DNA of 64,000 bases. Source: UBA4660 sp002405435. GTDB lineage: Bacteria; Bacteroidota; Bacteroidia; Flavobacteriales_D; Sanyastnellaceae. The notes beneath the pieces are model-generated. The model was not told the origin of the DNA. It ran no database searches and was given only the letters and a program-made list of their open reading frames with translations. The translations under genes and the position numbers were made by a program. Positions 43,854-53,680 of the stretch are shown piece by piece. The stretch covers positions 1 to 64,000 of the forward strand of contig DAIOCL010000001.1 of NCBI GenBank assembly GCA_036747335.1, in the 5' to 3' direction. Numbering within the stretch: the stretch's first letter is position 1; each line of letters opens with the position of its first letter.

Positions 43854-45107
43854 GTGGTTGTTACCCGAATGTACTGTGGCCCAGATCCTGCCTGACAGCG
43901 TCTTCCCGATAAAAGGGGAGTTGGCTGATTTTGATTTCCAAATACCGTCAGTAACTGTGGTCTCTGTATCGTCTGAAAACACTGTAAGGTGAGCGGGTGC
44001 TCCTTCGGTTACATGCAGTTCGGGTAATCCAAGAATTTTCCTGGGTGCAGCCGACAGCCGCTGCACCAGCGTGGCGGTGTCGATGCGCTTGGCTGCAGCC
44101 GTGAGCGCCACATTCCAAACCAACTGAATGCCACTCATACCGGGTGTGGCATGGTCAAATTCACAATCTTTCGACTCGGGCTCCAGCGGGGTATGGTCGC
44201 TGCAAATGGCATCGATGGTGCCGTCAGCCAGTCCGGCGAGAAGTGCCTCAGCATCCCGTGAGGTGCGCAGCGGAGGCAACACCTTGCACTGCTGGTCAAA
44301 GTGGCGAAGGGCCTCGTCGGTCAGCAGCAGCTGGTGGGCGGCGACGGAAGCGGTTATCTGTAATTTTTCCTTTTTGGCCTTGCGCAACAGTTCAACGCCC
44401 CGTGCGGTGGAGAGTGCCACCACGTGCATGCGTCCGCCGCAGTAACGGAGCAGTTCGATGTCGCGCATCAGCCGCAGTTCCTCGCTGAGTGATGGAATAC
44501 CCTTCAGTCCCAGCGACACACTCATCTTACCCTCATGCATCTGACCGCCCCGGCAAGAGCCGCTGTCGTGTGGAAAGGCGTAAACAAGTCCACCGAAATT
44601 TTTCGCGTACTCCAGTGCACGCATCATCAGCTCAGTGGATACATTGTGGTGGTCATCGGAGAAAGCCACCGCTCCGGCCTGGTGCATATCAAACATGTCG
44701 GCGAGTTGCTTGCCGGCCATCTGACGTGAGATAGCGCCCGCGGGCAGCACGGAGGCGGGCAGTCCGTCGGAGCCTTTGACCAGGTATTCGACCGCAGCCT
44801 TGTTGTCGGTTACCGGGTCGTTGGCCGGCAGAACGACCACATGGGTAAAACCACCTGCGGCTGCCGCGGCTGTGCCTGTAGCCAGGTCTTCGCGCTGTTC
44901 AAAACCCGGATCGCCGAAACGGGCGCACATATCCACCCAACCGGGCGAGAGCATGGCACCTTTCCATTGAACTGCCTTGTGACCGGCATCCGCAATGCGG
45001 GCAGCTACTTTTTCAATGCGGCCCTTGCCGATGAGCACATCGCGCACCTTGCCATCGTGGATGCCGGCGGGGTCAACGATTTTGACTGATTTGATGAGTA
45101 TACCCAT
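43794..45107 (-). CDS. Dihydroorotase-like amidohydrolase lacking the HxH metal motif
   Basis: 437 residues from the ATG at 45107 (MGILIKSVKIVDPAG). Overall sequence matches class I dihydroorotases: SPGWVDM, QREDLATGTAAAAAGGFTHV, HVVALSTARGVELLRKA, ASVAAHQLLLTDEA and ICSDHTPLEPESK. The first metal motif, normally D-x-H-x-H-L-R-E-P-G, reads D59-M-C61-A-R63-F-G-D-P-G, so both His ligands and the substrate Arg are replaced. It is therefore unlikely to be an active zinc hydrolase. Bacteroidota often carry such a second homolog, sometimes compared to non-catalytic PyrC-like partners of ATCase. It is followed upstream by a BatA-domain gene on the same strand, with 50 bases between them. Confidence 0.87.
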   Translation of the reverse strand: MGILIKSVKIVDPAGIHDGKVRDVLIGKGRIEKVAARIADAGHKAVQWKGAMLSPGWVDMCARFGDPGFEQREDLATGTAAAAAGGFTHVVVLPANDPVTDNKAAVEYLVKGSDGLPASVLPAGAISRQMAGKQLADMFDMHQAGAVAFSDDHHNVSTELMMRALEYAKNFGGLVYAFPHDSGSCRGGQMHEGKMSVSLGLKGIPSLSEELRLMRDIELLRYCGGRMHVVALSTARGVELLRKAKKEKLQITASVAAHQLLLTDEALRHFDQQCKVLPPLRTSRDAEALLAGLADGTIDAICSDHTPLEPESKDCEFDHATPGMSGIQLVWNVALTAAAKRIDTATLVQRLSAAPRKILGLPELHVTEGAPAHLTVFSDDTETTVTDGIWKSKSANSPFIGKTLSGRIWATVHSGNNHSGLTLGPAKVDGKLLFTRH

Positions 45108-45157
45108 GCGATAAATTGTCAATTCAAAAATGCACCCGGCGACCGCTTTTGGACAGG

Positions 45158-47203
45158 CTATCGCCAGAATTTTATCAGCAGCACTTCAACCGCCAGCCAA
45201 ATCAGGGCCCAGACCACGAAGGTCCACCACAGTTTTTTGCCCTCACTGCGTTCAAGCGCACCCTTGCGGATGCTGGCCGTATCGTTCGTCAGCACGCGTG
45301 CACCCTGCAGTGCAGGTTCTCCGGTGAGGGCCTCCAGCGCAGCGGCGGAGAGTGCCGCGGTGGCCGATTCGGCGCGGTCATAATTGAAGGCAAGGGGTGC
45401 CAGCACCTGGTCACCCTGCAAAAGCCGGTAATTGCCCGATGTGCGCACCGAATGCTGCATGGAAAACTCCATTACCGGTCCCGCAAGACGGTGGGTAGGA
45501 ATAAATGCCGTACTGTCAGAATACCCCTTAACCCTGAAAGCAATTTCACCGCTTACGGCTACATTTTTCAAGGCGATAGTCTCGTCTTTGCCGATGGTGT
45601 AGCAGAGCGGTGCATTAGCCCGGCTGTAATTGGCAACATTCAGCATGGTCACAGGAAAGAGCCAGTTGCGCTCAAAGTCTGTCGCTTCCTCGCTGAGCGG
45701 AGATGCCAGCAGGTACCACCGTCCTCTGCCGGTATTTCCTGTTGACAGGAAAGCAAGGCCTGAACGCGTGCCCAGCAACACATCCGCTGCCGGCGCTGTT
45801 CTCGGATCTACGGCATAACTGCCAGTGGCAGCGGGCATCGACACCCTGTCTCCCGCTGATTCGGTTACCGAGCGGTATAGCGGATGTTGCATGTTTACCG
45901 TGCTGACCGCAGCCGCTTCCTGCAGCCATGTACCCAACTGGGGAGCGCCTGACGCGGCGAGCAGGTTGTTGTAATTACCCACGTTGCACGCTGCCGAGGG
46001 AATGATGAATACATGGCCTCCCTCCTGCATGAGTTTGCTGAGTTCAGCCTGCAGTCCTGTCGGAATATCCGCAAGCTGGTTGACAATCACAAGGTTTTGC
46101 TGGGCAAGGGCACCAAAGTCCACCCGTGCCGCATCCATGCGGGTATAGCTGAAGGCGGAGTTGTCATCAAAAACCAATGACAGCGACCGTGACGGACTGC
46201 CTTCGGCATACAATTCGGTGACCAGCACCTTGTCGGCCACATCATAGCCGAAATACATGGTGTTGTCGAAAACCACGGGACTATCGTCCACCGAAACGGC
46301 ACAATGGTGTTCGCCGGTGGCGGTATTGGAATACGTGAGCTGAAGCACCGCATCTCCGCCTGCGGTCACATCGGCTGCGCCCACGGCCTTTTGCTGGCCA
46401 TTGACTGTAAGTACTACAGGAACGGCATTTTCATCTTCAGCACCGGTGTTTCGTATGCGCACGCTGAGTACCTCCGGCACATTGACGGTGCGCACCGGAC
46501 TTTCAAACCAGAGTGAGTCGATAAACAGGTTGCGCGAAGCCTGCACGCCGTTTGGCACCAGTTGCAGCGAAATGGAAGTATCCTGGCGCACGTTCATGAG
46601 GTCGGCAGTGGATTGCTGAAAATCGGAAATGAGGAAAACCGAACGGTTGGGGGTTTCTTCCCTCACCACCGATTCGCGCAGCCGGCTGTATGCCTCGGAA
46701 ACAAGACGTACGGCGGGCGACACTTCCACGTCTTGCAGCCACTCGATCATTTCTTCCTGGCTGACTACGCGTTGGTGACGGCCCTCGAAATCGTTGGTGG
46801 CAAGGGTAAAGCGATCGGCCGGACCATAGGCGCTGACAATCTCAATGGCCCTGTTGCGGGCGAGATCAAGCATTCTCACGCGTCCGTCTTCCGCCTCCAT
46901 GCTGAAACTGTTGTCGAGGTAGATACCGGTCACCCGGTGGGCACCGGCCTGTTCCTGCTTACCCGCCGGAATAAAGGGTTGGGCAAAGGCCATCACGATA
47001 GCTGCCACTGCCAGCAGGCGGGCGGCGAGAATCAGGAGGTGTTTGAGTTTGTTTTTTGACTGCGTTTCCTGCCGAATTTCCCGCAGGAATGAGACATTGG
47101 GAAAAAGTACTTTCTTGAAACGCCTAAAATTGAAAAGATGAACGATAACCGGAATGGCCAAGGCGCCCAGTGCCCATAATATTTCCGGATGGATAAACTT
47201 CAT
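45158..47203 (-). CDS. BatA-domain / von Willebrand-like membrane protein
   Basis: 681 residues from the ATG at 47203. N-terminal BatA domain with two spans (HPEILWALGALAIPVIVHLFN; HLLILAARLLAVAAIVMAF), then a VWA fold with MIDAS-like YLDNSFSMEAEDG (about 88-100), a long beta-rich periplasmic part (about 200-640) and a last span (LWWTFVVWALIWLAVEVLLI). BatA-like proteins belong to Bat (Bacteroides aerotolerance) clusters, but here there are no MoxR ATPase or other bat genes, so this is the stand-alone type. Role unknown. It has a perfect -7 box. Confidence 0.87.
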   Translation of the reverse strand: MKFIHPEILWALGALAIPVIVHLFNFRRFKKVLFPNVSFLREIRQETQSKNKLKHLLILAARLLAVAAIVMAFAQPFIPAGKQEQAGAHRVTGIYLDNSFSMEAEDGRVRMLDLARNRAIEIVSAYGPADRFTLATNDFEGRHQRVVSQEEMIEWLQDVEVSPAVRLVSEAYSRLRESVVREETPNRSVFLISDFQQSTADLMNVRQDTSISLQLVPNGVQASRNLFIDSLWFESPVRTVNVPEVLSVRIRNTGAEDENAVPVVLTVNGQQKAVGAADVTAGGDAVLQLTYSNTATGEHHCAVSVDDSPVVFDNTMYFGYDVADKVLVTELYAEGSPSRSLSLVFDDNSAFSYTRMDAARVDFGALAQQNLVIVNQLADIPTGLQAELSKLMQEGGHVFIIPSAACNVGNYNNLLAASGAPQLGTWLQEAAAVSTVNMQHPLYRSVTESAGDRVSMPAATGSYAVDPRTAPAADVLLGTRSGLAFLSTGNTGRGRWYLLASPLSEEATDFERNWLFPVTMLNVANYSRANAPLCYTIGKDETIALKNVAVSGEIAFRVKGYSDSTAFIPTHRLAGPVMEFSMQHSVRTSGNYRLLQGDQVLAPLAFNYDRAESATAALSAAALEALTGEPALQGARVLTNDTASIRKGALERSEGKKLWWTFVVWALIWLAVEVLLIKFWR

Positions 47204-47215
47204 AATTCCAGTGTT

Positions 47216-47223
47216 CAAAATTA
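47216..47223 (-). promoter_or_regulatory. -7 box TAATTTTG of the BatA-domain gene
   Basis: Perfect TAnnTTTG match with a TTG 21 bases upstream as a possible -33 element, ending 12 bases before the ATG at 47203. Divergent from the promoter at 47308. Confidence 0.65.
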
Positions 47224-47307
47224 CAGCATCCGTGAACCGGAGACCAACCCGGCAGACTGAACCGGGCAAGATATTTCCAGAAAACCGCCTGCGGCGCTGC
47301 TTAGGGA

Positions 47308-47315
47308 TACCTTCG
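47308..47315 (+). promoter_or_regulatory. -7 box TACCTTCG directly before the TIGR02757 GTG
   Basis: TAnnTTCG variant. Exactly four bases lie between the box and the GTG at 47320, as at 11571 and 26066, pointing to a leaderless transcript. Confidence 0.5.
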
Positions 47316-47319
47316 CTGC

Positions 47320-48081
47320 GTGGATATGCACGAGCTGAAATCGTTTTTAGACGAAAAATACCTCGCCTTCAACCGAACGGGTTTCATTGACGATGATCCT
47401 GTCTCGGTGCCGCACCGGTATGTGCACAAGGAAGACCGCGAAGTAGCTGCCTTTCTGACGGCCACCATTTCCTGGGGAAACCGCGTGAGCATACTGGCCA
47501 GTGCGCAACGGATGCTTGCACCCATGGGTGAGAGTCCGTACGACTTCATCATGTCGGGTACACGCTGGCGCGGGCAGGGCTCCGTGCACCGCACCTTCAT
47601 GCACGACGACCTGCGGCACTTTTTGGGAGCGCTGAGGCAGCTCTATGCGCAGCCCGGCGGATTTGAGCGGCTGATGACCGAAGCCATGCGGGGCCGGGAA
47701 GACACGGCACAAGCCATTGCGGCGCTGAGAAATACTTTTCTGTCGCTTCCCCACGCCGCGCGGGTGCGCAAGCACCTGCCGAATCCTGAAGCGGGTGCGG
47801 CGGCCAAGCGCGTCAATATGTTTTTGCGGTGGATGGTCAGGCGCGACCGGCATGGGGTCGACCTCGGCCTGTGGAAGGGCATCAGTACGGCCGCCCTCTG
47901 CGTTCCCCTCGATGTGCATAGCGGCAACGTGGCCAGGCAGCTCGGTCTGCTCAGCAGGAAGGCCAATGACTGGAAGGCTGTCAGGGAACTCGATACCGCG
48001 CTGCGGGCGTTTGACCCGCATGATCCGGTCAAGTATGACTACGCCTTGTTTGGACTGGGTGCGATCGAAAAATTCGCCTGA
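47320..48081 (+). CDS. TIGR02757 family protein (DUF2400)
   Basis: 253 residues from the GTG at 47320; an ATG two codons later (47326) is the alternative. Family signatures are KEDREVAAFLTATISWGNR, KRVNMFLRWMVRRD, LCVPLDVHSGNVARQLGLL and HDPVKYDYALFGLGA. Related by sequence to HhH-type proteins, but no activity is known to me. It ends 20 bases from the convergent acyl-CoA dehydrogenase gene. Confidence 0.88.
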   Translation: MDMHELKSFLDEKYLAFNRTGFIDDDPVSVPHRYVHKEDREVAAFLTATISWGNRVSILASAQRMLAPMGESPYDFIMSGTRWRGQGSVHRTFMHDDLRHFLGALRQLYAQPGGFERLMTEAMRGREDTAQAIAALRNTFLSLPHAARVRKHLPNPEAGAAAKRVNMFLRWMVRRDRHGVDLGLWKGISTAALCVPLDVHSGNVARQLGLLSRKANDWKAVRELDTALRAFDPHDPVKYDYALFGLGAIEKFA

Positions 48082-48101
48082 CCGCGTCAGGAACACCATC
48101 T

Positions 48102-49886
48102 TCAGAATGCGAAAGTCCCGCCTCCCAGGGCGGCTGCCGCGATGTTTCTGCGGCATTGAATGATGTCAATGGGCTCGGTTTTGGTAAACCGGCGGATACC
48201 CATCATCATCATGCGCATGGTATCGCCTTCGGCAATAGCCGACACGGCTTCTGCACCTGAACGGCCTATCCGTGAAGCAGCATCGTAATAGAGCGCGCGC
48301 ATCAGTTCGGTCTGAAGCCCGCAATGGTCTGTTCCCTTTGTTTCGGCCAGTTTCCAGGTTCTCAGCAGGGCGCTCTCTGCGATATACGTCTGTATGACCA
48401 TATCGGCGATGTTCATAAGCACTTCCTGCTCCTTATCGAGCTGCATCATAAATTTTTGAACGGCCGCGCCGGCTGTGAGCAATACAGCTTTTTTGAATCC
48501 TGACAGGTAATGCCGGTAAGTTTCAAATACTGATTCTCCGCCGGAAGGCATTTCGGGGATACTCATCAGTTCGGCAGAAACCCTGAGTGCCGGTGTCATC
48601 AGGTCAAGCTCTCCCTTCATGGCTTTTTTGAGCATCATGTCTACCATCAGCAGCCTGTTAATTTCGTTGGTTCCTTCAAAAATCCGGTTGATGCGAGCAT
48701 CGCGGAAGGCCCTTTCTACTCTGGATTCTGCGCTGTAGCCCATACCGCCATGGATCTGCACGCCCTCATCGACCACATAGTCGAGCACTTCACTCCCGTA
48801 CACCTTCAGGATGGCACACTCAGGCGCGAACGAGGCAATGCCCTTCAGCACTGCCTCCCCTTTCTCCATGCCGCCGGCTGCCAGTCCGGCAATGGCATCG
48901 TCTATGTGCTGGGTTGCCCGGTAGAGCGCGCTTTCCAGGCCGTAAACCTGTACAGCCATCGTGGCTATCTTATGGCGAATGGCTCCGTATTTGGCAATGG
49001 GACGTCCAAACTGCTGGCGCTCGTTGGCATAGGCAATGGAATCGCGGAATGTGGCTTTGGCACCGCCCAAGACGCCGCCCCCGAGTTTGATACGCCCGAT
49101 ATTGAGAATGTTGACCGCTATTTTGAATCCGCCTCCCCGCTCTCCCAACAAGTTGCCTGAAGGCACACGAACCTGGTTGAAAAAGACCTGGCGTGTCGAT
49201 GAGCCCTTGATGCCCATTTTCTTTTCCTCCGGGTTGAGGGTTATGCCGTCCATCGTTTTGTCGACAATAAAGGCCGAAAGGTTTTCATCATTGTCAATCT
49301 TGGCAAATACCGTAAATACATCGGCGAAGCCGCCATTGGTAATCCACATTTTTTGCCCGTTTAACACGTAGTGTGTGCCGTCTTCGCTGAGAACAGCGCG
49401 TGTTTTTCCGCTGTTGGCATCACTGCCGCTATCGGGCTCCGTGAGGCAATAGCAGCCCTTCCATTCGCCGGTTGCCAATTTGGGAATGTACTTGCGCCGC
49501 TATTCGTCCGTGCCATAATAGAGGATGGGGAGGGTACCAATGCCGGTGTGGGCGCCGTATGCCACCGAAAAGCTATGACCCGCGCCCAGGGCCTCGGTGC
49601 ACAACATGGTCGTCTTGAAGTCAAGGCCCATGCCGCCTAATTCTTCGGGAACCGAAATCGACAGCAGCCCCAGTGCTCCGCTTTTGTCGAGCAGTGCCTG
49701 CATAAGTCCATCCTCCTGGTGGTCAATGGCCTCGAGGCGCGGCGTGATTTCCTGAGCAACAAAATCTTCACAGGTTTTTTTCATCATCAAGAGTTCTTCG
49801 GTGAACTCTTCTGGAATGAATACCTCGGATGGCTGTGAATCCCTGACCAGGAATTCACCTCCGGTAATGGGTTTGGTGGATGTCAT
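48102..49886 (-). pseudogene. Acyl-CoA dehydrogenase interrupted by an in-frame TAG
   Basis: Reading from the ATG at 49886, 128 residues end in YYGTDE, then TAG at 49502-49500, then the same frame continues RRKYIPKLATGEWKG and CLTEPDSGSDANSGKT to the natural stop. Homologs have a Gln at this place (GTxEQK), so CAG to TAG, a single change, explains it. The rest looks functional: the FAD/substrate loop LTEPDSGSD, GMGYSAESRVERAF and catalytic Glu in FEGTNEINR, with a C-terminal extension as in very-long-chain types. Full length would be about 594 codons. The 3' fragment could start at the ATG at 49478 but would lack the N-terminal domain. It is the last gene of the beta-oxidation cluster. Confidence 0.9.
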
Positions 49887-49923
49887 GGGTGTGTTGCGAT
49901 CTTGGTTTTGCTTGCGGTCACTT

Positions 49924-49957
49924 CAGCAGTCTGTTGGCAATGTTACGCGGACTGCTG
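49924..49957. promoter_or_regulatory. Inverted repeat upstream of the acyl-CoA dehydrogenase gene
   Basis: Perfect eight-base arms CAGCAGTC and GACTGCTG separated by 18 bases, 38 bases before the start codon of the dehydrogenase gene, inside the 129-base gap after the thiolase gene. It could be an operator or an RNA hairpin. No run of T follows, so it is not a standard terminator. Confidence 0.35.
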
Positions 49958-50015
49958 TTATTTTGTTATGCATGCTTAGTTAAATTTTCATATCCATTCG
50001 CAGGCTCAGTGCGCC

Positions 50016-51191
50016 TCAGAGCCGTTCGTATATCCCTGCGGCGCCCTGCCCGGTTCCCACGCACATGGTGACCATACCATATCGCCCATTGCGGCGGCGC
50101 AGTTCGTTAAAAAGCTGCACAGACAGCTTGGCGCCGGTGCACCCAAGGGGATGTCCGAGGGCAATAGCGCCTCCGTTGACATTGACGATACCGGGATCCA
50201 GCCCGAGGGTTTGCATGACTGCCACCGCCTGTGATGCGAAGGCCTCGTTGAGTTCGATGAGTCCGACGTCACCGGCCGAGAGTCCGGCGCGGCGGAGAGC
50301 GGCGGGTATGGCATGCACAGGGCCGACGCCCATAATTCTCGGCTCCAGCGCGGCCACATGGTAGGCAACCAGGCGTGCGATGGGTTTTTCGTTGAGCTCC
50401 CTGAGCATCTTCTCGCTGACGATCATGACAAAGGCGGCTCCGTCGCTGGTCTGGGAAGAATTGCCGGCGGTTACCGTGCCATTTGCGTCAAACACCGGTT
50501 TCAGTTTTGCCAGTGCTTCGGGCGAAGTATCGTGCCTCGGTCCTTCATCGGTGGCGACGGTATAGCTGCGTTCCGTGCGCCGCTCCGCTTCATCAAGAAA
50601 AACCTCCCTGACTTCGACCGGAACGATTTCTTCGGAGAACTTGCCTGACGCGATGGCGGCGAGGGCCTTACGGTGCGAGTCAAGGGCAAAGGCATCCTGG
50701 GCTTCGCGGCTCACCTTGTATTCGGCTGCCACGGCTTCTGCAGTGAGGCCCATACTCCAGTACCATTCGGGGTGGGTACGGATTACGGCGGGATTAGGCA
50801 CAATACGCCATCCTCCAAACGGAATCGGCGACATGGTTTCCACCCCGCCTGCGATGATGCAGTCGGCCAGACCCGCGTGAATCTTCGCCGATGCGATCGC
50901 GATGGTTTCCAGTCCGCTGGCACAATAGCGGTTTATGGTCATGCCGGGCACCTTGACCGTATCGAGCCCCATCAGCGCAATCATGCGGCCTATGTTGAGT
51001 CCCTGTTCAGCCTCGGGGGTTGCGTTGCCGACCATCACATCATCGATACGTGCCGGATCGAGACCGGGCACATCGGACACAAGGTTTCTTACCACGGCAG
51101 CCCCGAGTTCGTCTGGGCGGTAAAACCTGAAGAGGCCACGCGGGGCCTTGCCGACAGCAGTGCGTTTTGCGCGTATTATATAAGCGTTCAT
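50016..51191 (-). CDS. fadA: Acetyl-CoA C-acyltransferase (3-ketoacyl-CoA thiolase)
   Basis: 391 residues, the normal length. Cleaves 3-ketoacyl-CoA to acetyl-CoA in beta-oxidation. Catalytic residues seen are Cys90 in NRYCASGLE, His347 in GGAIALGHPLGCTGAK and Cys377 in MVTMCVGTGQGAAG. It lies 64 bases after the hydroxyacyl-CoA dehydrogenase gene and 129 bases before the dehydrogenase gene on the same strand. The degradative role is inferred from this context; a biosynthetic acetoacetyl-CoA thiolase is less likely. Confidence 0.93.
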   Translation of the reverse strand: MNAYIIRAKRTAVGKAPRGLFRFYRPDELGAAVVRNLVSDVPGLDPARIDDVMVGNATPEAEQGLNIGRMIALMGLDTVKVPGMTINRYCASGLETIAIASAKIHAGLADCIIAGGVETMSPIPFGGWRIVPNPAVIRTHPEWYWSMGLTAEAVAAEYKVSREAQDAFALDSHRKALAAIASGKFSEEIVPVEVREVFLDEAERRTERSYTVATDEGPRHDTSPEALAKLKPVFDANGTVTAGNSSQTSDGAAFVMIVSEKMLRELNEKPIARLVAYHVAALEPRIMGVGPVHAIPAALRRAGLSAGDVGLIELNEAFASQAVAVMQTLGLDPGIVNVNGGAIALGHPLGCTGAKLSVQLFNELRRRNGRYGMVTMCVGTGQGAAGIYERL

Positions 51192-51255
51192 GTACGTGAG
51201 TTTTGATTATAGCCGGCTGAAATATGCCCGTGCGTATGAGCGCGTGCAACGGTCA

Positions 51256-53661
51256 TCAGTTCCTGAGTATTTTTCCGGTAGTCACCAGGCTTTGCATTCT
51301 TTCGAGTGTTTTGCGCTGCATGCACAACTCCAGGAAGGCCTTGCGCTCGAGGTCGAGCAGGTAGGCTTCGCTGACGCGTGTAGGGGCACTCAGGTCTCCA
51401 CCGGCCAGCACAAATCCGAGCTTTTCGCTGATGAGCTGGTCATGCGCACTGATAAAATTTCCGCTGCGCATGGCATTGGCTCCGCCGTAGACGATACCCA
51501 ATGCTTCATTGCCCAGCACGGTGATGTCTTTGCGCGGCACCGGCTGGGTGTAGCCGCCATTGGCCAGCTCAAGACAGGCCTCTTTGGCGCGCGCCAGCTG
51601 AAGATCCCTGCTCATGATTACCTCATCGACACCCGGCCGGAGGTAACCGAGATCGAAAGCCTCCCAGGCAGAGGTGGAAACCTTGGCCTGGGCAATGGTG
51701 AGAAAACGGTTTCTGAAGGTATTTAGGCGGATGTCTCCTTCGCGCAATTCGTCGCTGATGCGCAGGGCAAATTCTTTGGTACCGGCGCCACCGGGAATAA
51801 TGCCTACACCAAATTCTACCAGGCCCATATAGAGTTCGGCATGGGCCACCACCTTGTCGACGTGCAGGTTCAGTTCGCAGCCTCCACCCAGTGCCAGGTT
51901 ATGGGGGGCACCCACCACGGGCACCGCTGAGTAACGCATGCGCATGACCACCTGCTGAAAGGCCCGCACTGCTACATCCACCTCTTCCATTTCCTGCTCG
52001 GCTGCCAGCATGAAGATGAGTCCGACGTTGGCTCCGGCAGAAAAATTCTCACCATCGTTGTAGAGTACCAATCCGCGATAGTCGCGCTCGGCCAGGTCCA
52101 GAGCCTTGTTTAACCCTTCAATGACCTCACCGCCGATGGTATTCATCTTGGTTTGCCAGCTGCAGCAGAGTATACCATCGCCCAGGTGGCGCACCTTGAC
52201 GGCGGCATTTTGCCAAACCACTGATGACGCAGGCAACTGGGCGAGCACCAGTTGTGCTTCCGGGGCGGGTACCTGCCGGTATGATTTCGACGCAGGGTCG
52301 TAACAGCGTTTTTTGCCGTTTTCGATCTTGTAGAAAGATGCAATACCGGCCGCCGCCATGTCAGACACCCATGACGCCGTGGTGTGTCCTGCAGCAGAAG
52401 CCGCAGCGTTTCCTGCCTCCAACCCGACGAGATCCCAGTATTCAAACGGTCCCCATTTCCAGCCAAAGCCGGCTTTCATAGCCTCATCGATACTATATAT
52501 ATGGTCGCTGATTTCGGGTATGCGGTGGCTGACATAGGCAAAGAGACCGCCGAAGGACTGGCGGTAAAAATCACCGGCCTTGTCTGTTGCCTGAAAAAGC
52601 ATCTGGAAACGTGCTTCATCATTTTCGAGTGCGCGCGCCTGGTCGAGGGAAGGGATACGCACCTTCTTTTTTTCTCCGTATTCCAATGTGACCAGGTCAA
52701 GAGCGAGGATTTCGCTTTCACCGTTTTCCTTTCTGACTTTTTTATAAAAACCCTGTTTGGTTTTATCACCCAGCCAGCGGCGGTTGATCATTTCGGAGAG
52801 GAAAGGAGGAATTTCAAAAGCAGCCGATGCTTCGTCTGCCGGGCAATTGTCGCGCACGCCGTTGGCCACATGCACCAGCGTAGCGAGGCCAACCACATCA
52901 CAGGTGCGGAAGGTGGCGCGCTTGGGTCGGCCAATGAGCGGACCGGTGAGCTGGTCCACTTCGTCAATGGTCAGTCCGGAAGCCACTACCTGATGGAAAA
53001 GCGCCTGTATGCCGTAAACCCCGATGCGGTTGGCGATGAATGCGGGGGTATCCTTACAGCGTACCACGGTCTTGCCCAACCAGCGTTGTCCGTAGTCTTC
53101 CATGAAGGCGATTACTTCAGGCAGCGTGTCGGGGCCGGGAATCACCTCCAGCAAGCGCAGATAGCGCGGGGGATTGAAGAAGTGCGTTCCGAAAAAGTGT
53201 TGTCTGAAATCTTCGCTGCGCCCTGATGCGAGCAACTTCACCGGTATGCCCGAAGTGTTGGTGGTAATAAGGCTCCCGGGTTTTCTCACCTTTTCGACTG
53301 CCTCAAACAGCTGTTGTTTGATGTCGGGGCGCTCCACCACGGCTTCCAGGATCCAGTCGCATGTAGAAAGCAGCGCCATATCGTCTTGGAAGTTTCCGGT
53401 GGTGATTCGCGATGCCCATGCTTTGCGGTACAGCGGCGCAGGAGAGGAGCGGATGGCAGCGTCAAGCGCCTCATTGACGATTCGGTTGCGCACCTGCTTG
53501 TCGTTGAGGGTCTTTCCTGCCGCGGCTTCCTTTTCGCCGGGCTTGTCAGGAACGATGTCGAGCAATACGACGCGCAGGCCGGCATTGGCGAAATGACAGG
53601 CAATGCGGGAGCCCATAACTCCGGAACCGAGGACTGCCACCTGGGTGATGGTTCTTTTCAT
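51256..53661 (-). CDS. 3-hydroxyacyl-CoA dehydrogenase / enoyl-CoA hydratase
   Basis: 801 residues with the FadN-type order: N-terminal NAD-binding domain (AVLGSGVMGSRIACHFANAG, 8-27), hydroxyacyl dehydrogenase (about 90-320, HFFNPPRYLRLLEVIPG), a second C-terminal-type dehydrogenase unit (about 350-440), then the enoyl-CoA hydratase domain (about 490-700; LALGGGCELNLHVD forms the oxyanion hole, VEFGVGIIPGGAG the acidic loop). It carries out two consecutive steps of beta-oxidation. It is placed 19 bases after the MarR regulator gene and before the thiolase gene. Confidence 0.92.
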   Translation of the reverse strand: MKRTITQVAVLGSGVMGSRIACHFANAGLRVVLLDIVPDKPGEKEAAAGKTLNDKQVRNRIVNEALDAAIRSSPAPLYRKAWASRITTGNFQDDMALLSTCDWILEAVVERPDIKQQLFEAVEKVRKPGSLITTNTSGIPVKLLASGRSEDFRQHFFGTHFFNPPRYLRLLEVIPGPDTLPEVIAFMEDYGQRWLGKTVVRCKDTPAFIANRIGVYGIQALFHQVVASGLTIDEVDQLTGPLIGRPKRATFRTCDVVGLATLVHVANGVRDNCPADEASAAFEIPPFLSEMINRRWLGDKTKQGFYKKVRKENGESEILALDLVTLEYGEKKKVRIPSLDQARALENDEARFQMLFQATDKAGDFYRQSFGGLFAYVSHRIPEISDHIYSIDEAMKAGFGWKWGPFEYWDLVGLEAGNAAASAAGHTTASWVSDMAAAGIASFYKIENGKKRCYDPASKSYRQVPAPEAQLVLAQLPASSVVWQNAAVKVRHLGDGILCCSWQTKMNTIGGEVIEGLNKALDLAERDYRGLVLYNDGENFSAGANVGLIFMLAAEQEMEEVDVAVRAFQQVVMRMRYSAVPVVGAPHNLALGGGCELNLHVDKVVAHAELYMGLVEFGVGIIPGGAGTKEFALRISDELREGDIRLNTFRNRFLTIAQAKVSTSAWEAFDLGYLRPGVDEVIMSRDLQLARAKEACLELANGGYTQPVPRKDITVLGNEALGIVYGGANAMRSGNFISAHDQLISEKLGFVLAGGDLSAPTRVSEAYLLDLERKAFLELCMQRKTLERMQSLVTTGKILRN

Positions 53662-53680
53662 GCGGTTTGATTGATCTTGT

